Assembly (NCBI GenBank): GCA_004028505.1
Contig: MTKO01000064.1
Span: 1 to 57,101 of the forward strand
Source of the DNA: Candidatus Electrothrix aarhusensis
Lineage (GTDB): Bacteria > Desulfobacterota > Desulfobulbia > Desulfobulbales > Desulfobulbaceae
DNA length: 57,101 nt
Direction of reading: 5' to 3'
Shown here: one piece after another, positions 1 through 8,686 of the stretch
How positions within the stretch are numbered: the first letter of the stretch is position 1
Layout: each line of letters begins with the position of its first letter
Translations under genes and position numbers: made by a program
The notes under the pieces: model-generated
What the model saw: only the letters and a program-made list of their open reading frames with translations
The model's database searches: none
Told to the model about the DNA's origin: nothing

Positions 1-423
1 TTGGGGGTTTTCCAGGATAAGGCCGCCCACCTTGTCGGCCAGTTCCATGCAGAGCCGCTGGGCCGTCTTCTTGCCCACCCCGGACAAGGCAGTCAGGCGA
101 GCCATGTCCTTCAGGTTCACAGCATTGCAGAGCTCAGCCGGATCAATGCCGGAGAGAATGGACAGGGCCAGCTTGGGGCCGACCCCGGAAACCCCGGTGA
201 GAAGGAGGAAGAGTTTTTTCTGCTCTATATCCGTGAAGCCGTACAGGGTAATGGCATCTTCCCGGACATTGGTGTGGATGTGGAGAAAGGCCTTTTCTCC
301 TTCCAAGGGCAGGCCGTCGTAAGTCCGGCCAGAGAGCTGCACCTCGTAGCCCACGCCCTGTACGTCAATAATGACCGAGGCCGGGTCTTTATGCTGGAGA
401 ATTCCTGAGAGGGTTGCTATCAT
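1..423 (-). CDS. ruvA: Holliday junction branch migration protein RuvA (C-terminus cut by window edge)
   Basis: RuvA forms the tetrameric core that binds Holliday junctions and loads the RuvB motor during recombinational repair. Read from the ATG at 423, the protein begins MIATLSGILQHKDPASV, the typical RuvA N-terminal OB-fold opening, followed by a VGYEV segment. Helix-hairpin-helix signatures are visible in domain II (LTGVSGVGPKLALSILSG, then LTALSGVGKKTAQRLCMEL). 141 codons are present and the frame is open at base 1, so the flexible C-terminal RuvB-binding domain lies outside the window. No neighbouring ruvC or ruvB is visible. The family assignment is firm. Confidence 0.93.
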   Translation of the reverse strand, partial: MIATLSGILQHKDPASVIIDVQGVGYEVQLSGRTYDGLPLEGEKAFLHIHTNVREDAITLYGFTDIEQKKLFLLLTGVSGVGPKLALSILSGIDPAELCNAVNLKDMARLTALSGVGKKTAQRLCMELADKVGGLILENPQ

Positions 424-620
424 GTTTTTTTTAGAAGGCTGAGCTGGTTATGAACAATCGATGAATCAATATTTTTGGACTTGATTATAACGGCTATAGG
501 CGATCCAGCAACGTATTTCCCCTGCCCCTTCTCGTCTCTCCTGTATCTCTTTGTAATTACTCCCTTCTGCTACCTCTGCACTGCTCAACAGAGGTAAATA
601 AGAGAAATCAATCAGGTCCT

Positions 621-880
621 ATACTGACGGTCGTTTACGCTGCCATCGGCAGCGGTGCCCTGATCACCGCAATCCTTCAGTCCAGCTCAGCAGTTTCGCT
701 GATGGTGCTGGCCTTTGTCGGAGCCGGAGTGATGACTATGGAAAACGGTATCGGATTGATGATAGGGGCAAATGTAGGCACCACCTTAATATGGAGATGA
801 AAGAGATGCTGGATGAGGAGCATGGGAGGCGGGAGAAAGATGATGATACTTCTCCAAAAGATTTTCAAGGGATAGCTTGA
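621..880 (+). pseudogene. Na+/phosphate symporter remnant (NptA/YjbB-like)
   Basis: This stretch has no intact ORF but two readable fragments of a Na/Pi-cotransporter family protein. From about 621 one frame gives GSGALITAILQSSSA, the QSSSA repeat signature of the family, then a GLMIGANVGTT segment, and stops at about 800. A second frame from about 791 reads a hydrophilic tail (EMKEMLDEEHGRREKD) ending at the TGA at 878-880, like the cytoplasmic C-terminus of such transporters. A large central part is therefore deleted. The fragments show a decayed phosphate transporter; another phosphate-transport relic (pstB) lies 4 kb downstream. Confidence 0.75.
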
Positions 881-906
881 GAGATAGGTTGAGCAACAGA
901 GAAGTG

Positions 907-1497
907 TTACGCGGATATCAGTGGATTATACCTCCCCTCTTTTAACGCGAGGATAAGATCATCTCTGCTCATGATAGGGACGTTAAACTGGGTGGGCACC
1001 TGACCGAGCTCGGCAAGAGTATGAGCATCACTGCCTCCGACCGCCCCGACCTGATAATGCTTCGGCCAAAGGGCAACTGTCTGATTATCAAAAGCTGCAT
1101 TTCTGCCGTTCACGCCCTCGATAATTCGGCACAGTCCCTTTTTCAGCAACGAGACATGCGTGGATCGACCTGGTCGGCAGGGATGGGCGGCAATAGCTAC
1201 ACCGCCGGCAGCATCCACTGCTGCCAAGACTGCTTCAGCGGGAAGGCCGACAGGCAGTTTTTCAAAAGGCCCGAACAGAAGAAAATCTCCTCCCTTGGTG
1301 GCATATTCCATGCCGACAAGAACGCAGAGGCCGTTTTCCTGGATGCCTTCCGTGAGAAAATCAGCGGCGGCCATCGTGTCATGATCTGTGATGCAGACCC
1401 CGTCCAGCCCCTTGGCTTGGGCGTTATTAAGGATTTGCTCTAGGGTCAGTTGACTACAGGATGAGAGAGTGGTATGAACATGAAGATCGATTTTCAT
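907..1497 (-). CDS. PHP-domain metal-dependent phosphoesterase
   Basis: A 196-aa PHP (polymerase and histidinol phosphatase) protein, a family of metal-dependent phosphoesterases. The metal-binding motifs appear in order: DLHVHTTLS at the N-terminus, ITDHDT at about residue 37, AIAAHPCRP near the middle and GGSDAH near the end. The start is taken at the ATG at 1497 because the PHP fold begins immediately (MKIDLHVHT). An in-frame TTG at 1569 would add 24 residues without recognisable family sequence. The substrate is not predictable; relatives include nucleoside 3',5'-bisphosphate and histidinol-phosphate phosphatases. It is divergent from apgM, with under 100 bp between the two starts. Confidence 0.85.
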   Translation of the reverse strand: MKIDLHVHTTLSSCSQLTLEQILNNAQAKGLDGVCITDHDTMAAADFLTEGIQENGLCVLVGMEYATKGGDFLLFGPFEKLPVGLPAEAVLAAVDAAGGVAIAAHPCRPGRSTHVSLLKKGLCRIIEGVNGRNAAFDNQTVALWPKHYQVGAVGGSDAHTLAELGQVPTQFNVPIMSRDDLILALKEGRYNPLISA

Positions 1498-1592
1498 GTC
1501 CCGAATATTTTCCATTTCGCCGAGAAAGTCAACCCGTTTCTCTGGCAGGAAAGAAAACCTCATAATCAAGATGACTTCAACTCTAAAAGATC

Positions 1593-2957
1593 ATGAGTAA
1601 AAGACGAATCGCTGAACGCTGTCTTCTCATTCTCCTTGATGGTCTTGGTGATCGTGCCTATCCAGAACTGGAAGATCGCACCCCTTTACAGGCCGCTCAT
1701 ACCCCTAATCTGGATGCCTTTGCCCAACAGGGTTCCTGCGGTTTGCTCCATGCGGCCCGCCAAGGTATTGCTCTGCCCAGTGAAAACGCCCATTTTGCCC
1801 TGTTCGGTTATCAGAAGCAGGAGTTTCCGGGTCGGGGCCTGTTTGAGGCTCTGGGAGCCGGATTGGATATCAGGCCGGGTGATATCGCCTTTCTGGTCCA
1901 TTTCGGCGAGGCTGAGGTCCGGGAACAAACCCTTTTCTTGAAAAAACACCGTCCGAAAGCCACAGAAGAGGAGGCTAAGGCCTTCATAAAGGCTATTGCC
2001 TCGTATACCTGGAATGCGCGGAATGGTACTAGCGGCAACTCCACAGAAAATATAGAAGATATTCTTGTTGATTACCTACCCACCAAGGGGCTGGACGGCA
2101 TTCTTCGGCTTCGTGGGCAAGGGCTTAGTCGCCAAGTCACAGATACCAGCACGCCCCAGCAGGATCATCCTCTGCTGATGGCTCTGCCGTATAGGGAAGC
2201 GGAAGACCTGCCAGCTGCCCAGCGCACAGCCGAGGCCTTGAACAGCTATATTGTCTGGTCCCATACTATCCTGAGTCAACATCCGCTCAATCAGGAGCGG
2301 CAGAGAAAAAATCAGGAACAGGTCAATGTCCTGATCACGCAACGTCCGGGAACTCCGGGTCTGATTCAGCCTTTTGTTGATCGTTGGGGAATGCAGGGGG
2401 CTTCCTTGTCTTCAGGTCTGATGTATTGGGGCTTGGCCAGTTATCTGGGGATGAGGGTGGAGAAAATGACAGATACTGATAATCCGGGACGGGATCTGGC
2501 GGAAAGGCTTGGTCGTGCGGCCTCTCTTGAGAAAGAATACGAGTTCATTCACGTCCACACCAAGGCCCCAGACGCTGCTGCACACAGCAAAGATCCTAAC
2601 AGAAAAATCGTTGCCATAGAATCCTTGGATAAGGGTATTGGTGCAATGATGCCTGAGCTGCTCGACGGACGTACTGTTGTCATTATAACGGCAGATCATT
2701 CGACGCCCAGTGCAGGACCTCTGATTCACTCTGGTGAGCCGGTTCCCATCGCAGTGGTAGGGCCGGGTATTCGCCGCGACTTGGTGACCGGGTTTGATGA
2801 GGTACAATGCGCCCCCGGAGCTCTGGGCTGGGTGCAAGGGCGAGATCTCATGCCGATGGTGCTGAATTTTCTGGATCGGGCGAAACTGGCCGGTTTGATG
2901 GATACCCGAGATGATCAACCGTATTGGCCGGGTAAGAGGAAACCCTTTAGGCTGTAA
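1593..2957 (+). CDS. apgM: 2,3-bisphosphoglycerate-independent phosphoglycerate mutase, archaeal type
   Basis: Interconverts 3- and 2-phosphoglycerate in glycolysis and gluconeogenesis. It belongs to the alkaline-phosphatase superfamily. Visible landmarks are the N-terminal metal site LILLDGLGDR, the central SENAHFALFGY segment carrying the nucleophilic serine, HVHTKAPDAAAH, and the C-terminal metal site ITADHSTPS followed by HSGEPVPI. At 454 aa it is somewhat longer than typical archaeal ApgM (about 400 aa). The start ATG follows the divergent PHP gene. The next gene begins 33 bp after the stop, so the two are probably co-transcribed. This form is common in archaea and several deltaproteobacteria. 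Confidence 0.88.
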   Translation: MSKRRIAERCLLILLDGLGDRAYPELEDRTPLQAAHTPNLDAFAQQGSCGLLHAARQGIALPSENAHFALFGYQKQEFPGRGLFEALGAGLDIRPGDIAFLVHFGEAEVREQTLFLKKHRPKATEEEAKAFIKAIASYTWNARNGTSGNSTENIEDILVDYLPTKGLDGILRLRGQGLSRQVTDTSTPQQDHPLLMALPYREAEDLPAAQRTAEALNSYIVWSHTILSQHPLNQERQRKNQEQVNVLITQRPGTPGLIQPFVDRWGMQGASLSSGLMYWGLASYLGMRVEKMTDTDNPGRDLAERLGRAASLEKEYEFIHVHTKAPDAAAHSKDPNRKIVAIESLDKGIGAMMPELLDGRTVVIITADHSTPSAGPLIHSGEPVPIAVVGPGIRRDLVTGFDEVQCAPGALGWVQGRDLMPMVLNFLDRAKLAGLMDTRDDQPYWPGKRKPFRL

Positions 2958-2990
2958 TCTCTCTGTTCCCTTTCACATCAGGAGATACCT

Positions 2991-3518
2991 ATGATCCAGA
3001 CAGGCGTTATTCACGGTCGTTTTCAGATCCTGCACAACGATCACCTGAAATATCTTTTGGCGGGCAAGGAAAGATGCGAGCATCTGGTGGTGGGGATTAC
3101 CAATCCTGATCCCAGCCTGACCAAGACTGACACTGCGGATTTGAAGCGAAGTTCGGACAAGGCCAATCCCTTTACCTACTTTCAGCGCTATCAAATGGTT
3201 CGCGCTGCCTTGACCCATCACGGGTTGGCGGAGAAAGAGTTTTCCGTGGTTCCTTTTCCTATTAATTTTCCTGAGCGCTATCAGTATTATGTGCCAATGG
3301 ATGCTACTTTTTTTTTGACTATTTACGATGAATGGGGGGAAAGAAAGCTGGAACTGTTGCAGTCCCTCGGGCTGATCACGGAGATTCTTTGGCGCAGGAC
3401 ATTGGCAACCAAGGGGCTGTCAGCTACTGATATCCGGGAAAAAATTGCTGCTGAAGAGCCTTGGCAGCATCTGGTACCGCCCGGTGTTGCTGGAATTGTC
3501 AGAAATGCCGTAGGGTAG
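2991..3518 (+). CDS. Nucleotidyltransferase, NadM-like nicotinamide-nucleotide adenylyltransferase
   Basis: A 175-aa cytidylyltransferase-fold enzyme. The N-terminus reads GVIHGRFQILHNDHLKYL, where HNDH matches the HxGH-type nucleotide-binding signature. The C-terminal SATDIREKI corresponds to the ISSTxxR-type motif. The archaeal NadM family, which adenylylates nicotinamide mononucleotide to NAD, is the closest recognisable group, but substrate specificity cannot be read from the sequence and other nucleotidyltransferases share the fold. The ATG at 2991 has AGGAG upstream (about 2981-2985). Probable operon with apgM. Confidence 0.7.
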   Translation: MIQTGVIHGRFQILHNDHLKYLLAGKERCEHLVVGITNPDPSLTKTDTADLKRSSDKANPFTYFQRYQMVRAALTHHGLAEKEFSVVPFPINFPERYQYYVPMDATFFLTIYDEWGERKLELLQSLGLITEILWRRTLATKGLSATDIREKIAAEEPWQHLVPPGVAGIVRNAVG

Positions 3519-3549
3519 GGGCTCTCCCTTCTAAGTGATGCTGGCCATC

Positions 3550-4284
3550 TTATGGGCTGTCTCGGTGATATTTTTCAGAAGGATTGACATCGTATTTCTT
3601 CAGGATAAAGACTTGGAGTTCCGGGATAAACGTAATGAAAAAATTGTCGACAAGTTTTTCCAGCCTGAGAGTATTGCTGCGGAACATTTCTTCCTTTTCA
3701 GCAAGATAGGAGATAAAATTTTTCCTGTATTTACTGAGTCGGTCTCCATGCAGTTCATGAGAATCTTTGAATAATACAAACAAACTCTGAATTCTTTCCA
3801 GCTCGGTCTCAGAAAAACAGCCTGAACAAGCTATTCTTTTTCGTTTCAGCCTGAACTCATGGGTAAACCTGTTCAACTCCACCAATGCGGTTTTTATTTG
3901 CCCTTTATGTGTTAATCTATCAGCTCCTATCAGGTGTTCCTCGTATTCTTTCAGCGAGATGCTCATGCCACATATAATGCTTGATAAATGCAGACATTTA
4001 TCAAAGATACATGTAAATCGGAAGAGGATGTCCTCAATCAGGTATACTGAGTATTTGACATGAGATTGTTCTTCCTGCTTCTCTTGAGCGAGGAAATCAA
4101 TCAGCATATAAATTTGCTCTATGGAATCTAATATATCAATAATTCTTTCAAGAAAATCAATGTCTGTTTTTTTGTATTTTTTTTCAGATTCCAGTCCGGT
4201 TTGAAAAATTGGAACAATGAAAGGCAGGAGCACGCTTAACGTTTGATTCTTTTCGATTTTTTTGTACGCTTTATTAAGCTTCAT
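3550..4284 (-). CDS. Hypothetical all-helical protein
   Basis: A 244-aa protein that I do not recognise. It is predicted mostly helical, rich in Lys, Glu and Ile, with no signal peptide and no transmembrane segment. A CSGC pair sits near residue 153. The general look (charged helices, an RLKRKR patch) resembles HEPN-like helical domains, but no Rx4-6H motif is clear enough to claim it. It is convergent with the NMNAT-like gene and followed upstream by a degraded region. Confidence 0.55.
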   Translation of the reverse strand: MKLNKAYKKIEKNQTLSVLLPFIVPIFQTGLESEKKYKKTDIDFLERIIDILDSIEQIYMLIDFLAQEKQEEQSHVKYSVYLIEDILFRFTCIFDKCLHLSSIICGMSISLKEYEEHLIGADRLTHKGQIKTALVELNRFTHEFRLKRKRIACSGCFSETELERIQSLFVLFKDSHELHGDRLSKYRKNFISYLAEKEEMFRSNTLRLEKLVDNFFITFIPELQVFILKKYDVNPSEKYHRDSP

Positions 4285-4591
4285 GTCAGGGTTTGCAGGC
4301 TCTCAAGGCATCAATAACAATAATCAAGGGCGCATTTTTTTCGGCATTTAAGCTGAAAAAATCCTTTCGAATTCTTCCAGGCGCGTTAGTACAATTTAAA
4401 AATCACCGCGTTCAATGCACTCAAACGGAGTACAATCTGTTCAAAGGTAACTTCCCTCCCGACTTTCTTTGCTCATTTTTTCCGTAGTCCTGCTTCATTA
4501 GTACAAAGCATGTTAGCATATTGCGTACCTGATATCAACAATGCAGCACGATTGTCTCGTTTTTTTGACATGTTATCACATGGGGCACGAC

Positions 4592-4975
4592 AGGTAATCA
4601 TACACAATCTGGTACGGCGATAAACGAGCAATTATGGACGTGAATATTGATGCGAAAATCAGGTCCTTGCCATGATCGGGCCGTCCGGCTGCGGAAAATG
4701 AACCTTTCTTCGCTCTTTAAACAGGATGAATGATACAAATTCCCATTTGTCGGGTTACCTGTGATATTGTTCTGGACAAATTGAATATTTATGATAAAAA
4801 AAGAAATGTGGTATCGCTTCGTGCTCAGGTAGGGATTCAGGTAGGGATGGTGTTTCAAAAACCGAATTCCTTTCCCAAGTCGATCTACAATAACATTGCC
4901 TATGGTCCGAAGATTCATGGGCTGGTTAATAATCGGACGTAACTGGATGAGATGGTGGAGTATTCCCTGACGCTT
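4592..4975 (+). pseudogene. pstB remnant (phosphate ABC transporter ATPase)
   Basis: PstB is the ATPase of the high-affinity phosphate importer. Here it is read only by switching frames. About 4614-4680 gives YGDKRAI and VNIDAK; MIGPSGCGK (Walker A) follows at about 4672, but the Ser codon is replaced by TGA; then come [13 protein letters not shown], a frame change, [14 protein letters not shown], and [22 protein letters not shown] short in-frame duplication (VGIQVGM) precedes the Q-loop, and TAA replaces a Glu codon after NNRT (GLVNNRT-stop-LDEMVE). The remainder (signature motif, Walker B) is missing. Several independent lesions make this a genuine relic rather than a sequencing slip. arsC starts right after it. 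Confidence 0.8.
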
Positions 4976-4995
4976 TGGCTACTCCTGTCAACGAT

Positions 4996-5442
4996 ATGAT
5001 AAAGAAATATTCGGTTCTTTTTGTCTGTATCCATAATTCCGCCCGCAGCCAGATGGCGGAAGGCTTTTTACGCGAAATCGCGGGTGATTATTTTACAGCG
5101 GCCAGTGCTGGTCTGGAAGCAGGATGTCTTAATCCCCTGGTTACTAGGGCTATGGGGGAGATCGGACTTGACATCAGCGCACAATCGACCGATGATATCA
5201 AGAGCGTTATTCAGCGAGGAGATCGGTTTGATTACGTTATTACGGTCTGTGATGCAGTAAACGCTCAGCGTTGTCCCATCGTTCCTGGTACGATGCAAAA
5301 ATTACACTGGGGGTTTCAGGATCCTGCCGCATTATCAGGTGATGAAGAAGAAAGGATGGAACAGGTGCGGGTGATTCGGGAACAGATTCGGGAGCAGGTT
5401 TGTGCTTTTATCCAGAGTTACGGCGTTCCTGTTGCGCAATAG
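4996..5442 (+). CDS. arsC: Arsenate reductase, low-molecular-weight phosphatase family
   Basis: A cytoplasmic enzyme that reduces arsenate to arsenite, in the thioredoxin-coupled class related to LMW protein tyrosine phosphatases. The P-loop FVCIHNSARSQMAEGF supplies the nucleophilic Cys and the phosphate-like oxyanion site. VITVCDAVNAQRCP contains the Cys residues used for the disulfide relay, and LHWGFQDPA is a hallmark of ArsC. The start is taken at the ATG at 4996; an in-frame TTG at 4975 adds seven residues that belong to the pstB relic. No arsR or arsenite pump is nearby. An arsenate function next to decayed phosphate importers fits oxyanion handling. Confidence 0.88.
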   Translation: MIKKYSVLFVCIHNSARSQMAEGFLREIAGDYFTAASAGLEAGCLNPLVTRAMGEIGLDISAQSTDDIKSVIQRGDRFDYVITVCDAVNAQRCPIVPGTMQKLHWGFQDPAALSGDEEERMEQVRVIREQIREQVCAFIQSYGVPVAQ

Positions 5443-5588
5443 CTAGCAGAGAATAATCTGGCAGAAGAAAACCGACTGTTTTAACAATGAGCTCTTACAA
5501 AGGTTTTTTATCAGCTAGCACGTTTTTATAGCAAAGCGGAACGGCTGTTTTTATCTCAACAAAAAAAGAAGGCAGAACAGAGAGGAAG

Positions 5589-6728
5589 ATGATGAAAAAA
5601 TGTTACTCAACTAGTGCGATCACGATGACTGTCGGTGCGATGCTGCTCGGTGGTGCTGTTTCGGCCTCGGCTCTCGAAGTTAAATCAGGGTATGATAATG
5701 TTCAGCTCAAGCTTTATGGTCACATAAACAGGGCAGTCATGTCTGTTGATGACGGTGACGAAAGCAAGGTCTTCCATGTTGATAATACCAACTCAGAGAG
5801 TAGAGTCGGTCTGAAAGGAAAGGTGAAGGCCTCTGAATCCCTGACTATCGGGGGAAATCTTGAGGGCCAATGGCAGGCCAATCCCTCCGATAAGGTGTCA
5901 ATGGATGAGGAAAGTATTTCCGCTGAGCTCAAGGAACGGAAAATTGAAGTCTATTTCGATTTTAAGAAAATCGGTAAGTTTTCCATAGGCAAGGGGCAGA
6001 TGGCCTCAGATGACAGCTCCGAAGTGGATTTGTCTGGCACTGCCTTGGCTGGTAACTCAGGTGTGGCTGATGCTGGCGGCGGTTTTTCCTTTTATGATAA
6101 TACCCCTGCTGTTCTTGCTGAGGGTGAAGAAGCCAAGAGTGTTACTGTCAGTAATGTTTTTGACCAGATGGACGGTTTGAGCAAGAAAAACCGCGTACGT
6201 TATGACACCCCTAGCTTAGGCGGTTTGTCCCTTGGTGTGTCTGCTGGCGAGAAAGAAATGGCTGATGCAGCCCTGACATACTCTAGGGAGCTTGCCGATG
6301 GCACTCAGTTTAAAGCTGCTGTGGCCTACTCCGATCCTGGCAAGTATTACACCCAGATTAATGGCTCTGCCTCTGTCCTGTTCGGATTCGGCCTCAACTT
6401 TACTGTGGCTGGTGGCACCCGTGATTTGGATAAAATGCCTGCCAATGGTGATGACCCGACTTTTATGTACGGTAAAATCGGTTATAAGGCCAAGATTTTT
6501 TCTGTCGGTTCCACTGCCTGTTCCTTTGATTATGGTATGTTCGAGAATGTCAAGAATCAGGATACTGAAGAGGAAGGCACCGCTTATGGAGTTCAGGTTG
6601 TCCAGAAACTATCTAACTACAACACCGAGCTGTTTGCCGCCTACCGTAATTTTGAGCTGGAAGACAAGACTGCCGCTGATTACGAGCCGATTACCCTCGC
6701 TATGGGCGGTGTTCGGTTGAAATTCTAG
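5589..6728 (+). CDS. Outer-membrane porin
   Basis: A 379-aa exported beta-barrel protein. It starts with a Sec signal peptide (MMKKCYSTSAITM..., cleavage probably after SASA). The mature protein is rich in alternating hydrophobic/polar strands and Gly-Ser-Asp turns, with porin-type openings such as VQLKLYGHINRAV and SRVGLKGKVKASESL. It ends in MGGVRLKF, a terminal aromatic residue as used by the BAM assembly machinery. The length fits Gram-negative general porins (trimers for passive solute diffusion). The start ATG follows an AGAGGAAG ribosome site. A clear intrinsic terminator follows the stop, so the gene is probably monocistronic. Confidence 0.85.
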   Translation: MMKKCYSTSAITMTVGAMLLGGAVSASALEVKSGYDNVQLKLYGHINRAVMSVDDGDESKVFHVDNTNSESRVGLKGKVKASESLTIGGNLEGQWQANPSDKVSMDEESISAELKERKIEVYFDFKKIGKFSIGKGQMASDDSSEVDLSGTALAGNSGVADAGGGFSFYDNTPAVLAEGEEAKSVTVSNVFDQMDGLSKKNRVRYDTPSLGGLSLGVSAGEKEMADAALTYSRELADGTQFKAAVAYSDPGKYYTQINGSASVLFGFGLNFTVAGGTRDLDKMPANGDDPTFMYGKIGYKAKIFSVGSTACSFDYGMFENVKNQDTEEEGTAYGVQVVQKLSNYNTELFAAYRNFELEDKTAADYEPITLAMGGVRLKF

Positions 6729-6751
6729 TTGATTGAGGTTGTTCCATCTCC

Positions 6752-6782
6752 TGGGGGCGTTCATTGTGAGCGCCCTTTTTTT
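6752..6782 (+). terminator. Intrinsic terminator after the porin gene
   Basis: A GGGCG / CGCCC stem around a loop containing TTCATTGTGA is followed directly by a T-run (CCCTTTTTTT). It lies 25 bp after the porin stop codon and separates it from the convergent molybdoenzyme gene. Confidence 0.85.
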
Positions 6783-6816
6783 GTGCACCATTCTCCGGCA
6801 GGGTAGGTAACAGCCG

Positions 6817-8686
6817 TCAAACCTTCTCGATTCGTGTTTTGATGTATTTCAAGGGCGGAGTTCCTGACCATGTACAGGCCAGATTGGGCGGCAGCAGGAC
6901 ATTGGTGTTAAATCCTTTGATTTGCGGATACTTGGGGTCACCCTCCAAACCGTATTTTCCACCGAAGCCTCCGGCAGTCGCCAAAACCCCCTGTCGAATG
7001 CCCCAGGTCACCTTGGCCATCGCTTTGACTTCCCCCCAAGGTGAGGTAATGAGTACCTTATCACCATCTGCAATATTGTGCTGCTTGGCATCCTGGTAAT
7101 TCACCCAAACCGGATTTGAACCGCATTTTTTCATCAGAGCCGGGTTCCAGAAGGTTGAGCAATGCTCATGCTCCATTACTCTGAAATAACCGATGATCAG
7201 GGGATAGTTACGATCAGGTTGCAACTCGGGCCAGTCCGCATAGGGAGAGATATAATCAGGCAGGGCATTGAGACCGGCCTTTTCCGCTGCCGGATTAATG
7301 AAGTTATACTTCCCGGTCACGCTGTTGCCGGAAGAACCGAAGCCGGTTGGCGGGTTGAACGATCCCCATTCCCGATACTTATAGAATTGCTGTGCGTCCG
7401 TGACAAAATAGCCCTTCTCGGCAAGTTCCTCCAGACTGATCTCCTGTCCCTGGAGCTGATTGCCCATGTATTCCTCTTCGGTTTTCCAAGGGAAGTACTC
7501 GCCGTACCCGAGGCGTTCAGCCAGCTCGGTAAAAATAGCGATCACTGACCGTGCATCATACATTGGCTGAATAGCCTTTCGCCCCAGCGAGAGAAAGGAT
7601 TCGTACATCCAATCCGATATCACCCGGCTCTGCTCAAGATAGGTGCAGTCCGGCAGGATCACATCACAGAGTTCTGTGGTATTGCTCATGAAGCAGTCGA
7701 TTGCACAGGAAAATTCCAGGTGCTCCACAGCTCGGCGCATTGAAGGCTCTGAGGTGGCGGACATGACCGGGTTACCAAAATAGCAGAGCATGGCCTTGAG
7801 TCGTCCGGCCTGGGCATCCTTTTCAAAATAGGCAGGAATCCAGCCTTTCCAGAGTTTACTGTTGTTCAGTTTGAATTTTTCTCTGTTGTCAGGTGGCTTG
7901 AGCTGGTCATCTCCCCAAGGTGAGGAGAGCTTGCGCTTACTGATCAGGCTTGGGCCGCCCGGTGCATCAAAGCTCCCGACAAGGGCGTTCAGTGCCTGAA
8001 TTGCCTGGGTTGCATGAACGGCATTGGGTACCTGAGCCACGCCGGTCCAGGAAAGCGCGGCAGCCGCCGGAGCCGCCGCAGCAAATTCCCGAGCCAGACG
8101 TTCAATAGTCGCAGCAGGAACTCCGCAGATAGCTTCAGCCCAGAGAGGGGTGCGCAGGATGCCGTCTTCCTTGCCCCGTAGCCGTCGTTTGAAGGCCGCA
8201 AAGCCGTAACACCATTCCTCAACAAAGTCCTTGTCGTACAGATTCTCCGTCACCAGGACATAGCCATTGCTAGGGCCATTGCCCCATCTGTCCCAGGAAT
8301 AATGGAGATCCACTCTGTTGCCGCTTCAGCAGTTTCACTTTGCCGGGGATCAACCATGACCAGCTTGGCACCTCGCTTTATCGCCTGTTTCAACAGGTTG
8401 AGCTTACGTTGACCTACTGAGGTCACCAGCTCGTTGATACCAAAGAGCAGGATGAATTCAGAATGGGCATAGTCAATCCAGGGACGCTTATCATTCGAGC
8501 AATGCTCGTTGGCCATCCGGTTCGGATTGTCGCACATCTGGCGATGGGTGGTTTTGTTCGGTGTCCCGTAGGCAGCCATCACCGCGTCATGGCACCAGCT
8601 GTTGAAATCATTGCCCTGATGGAAGCCCACGGTTTTGGGATCAAAGCTCTTCAGACAGTCGGCGGTCAGATCAAGGGCCTCATCCA
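6817..8686 (-). pseudogene. Molybdopterin oxidoreductase catalytic region (DMSO reductase family), two frameshifts
   Basis: The main body of a bis-MGD molybdoenzyme, reading on from the TorD-containing ORF upstream. The middle piece (8250-8686) has NDFNSWCHDAVMAAYG, a probable Mo-ligand region MCDNPNRMANEHC, and VMVDPRQSETA. The C-terminal piece (6817 to about 8263) carries LKAMLCYFGNPVMS, ILPDCTYLEQSR and the final beta-barrel pterin-binding domain (HNIADGDKVLITSPWGEV). The three pieces align end to end if one base is restored near 8686 (TGG[G]ATGAGG) and one near 8263. Polysulfide/thiosulfate-reductase-like enzymes are the closest look, but the substrate is unknown and no FeS or membrane subunit is adjacent. 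This is either a recent pseudogene or two sequencing deletions. Confidence 0.72.

Noticed and set aside
1..408. 135-aa plus-strand ORF at the left edge
   Set aside because: It is antisense to ruvA, which is clearly recognisable on the minus strand.
4680..4710. In-frame TGA after Walker A of pstB as selenocysteine
   Set aside because: The position normally has Ser/Thr, and other stops, frame changes and a duplication show gene decay.
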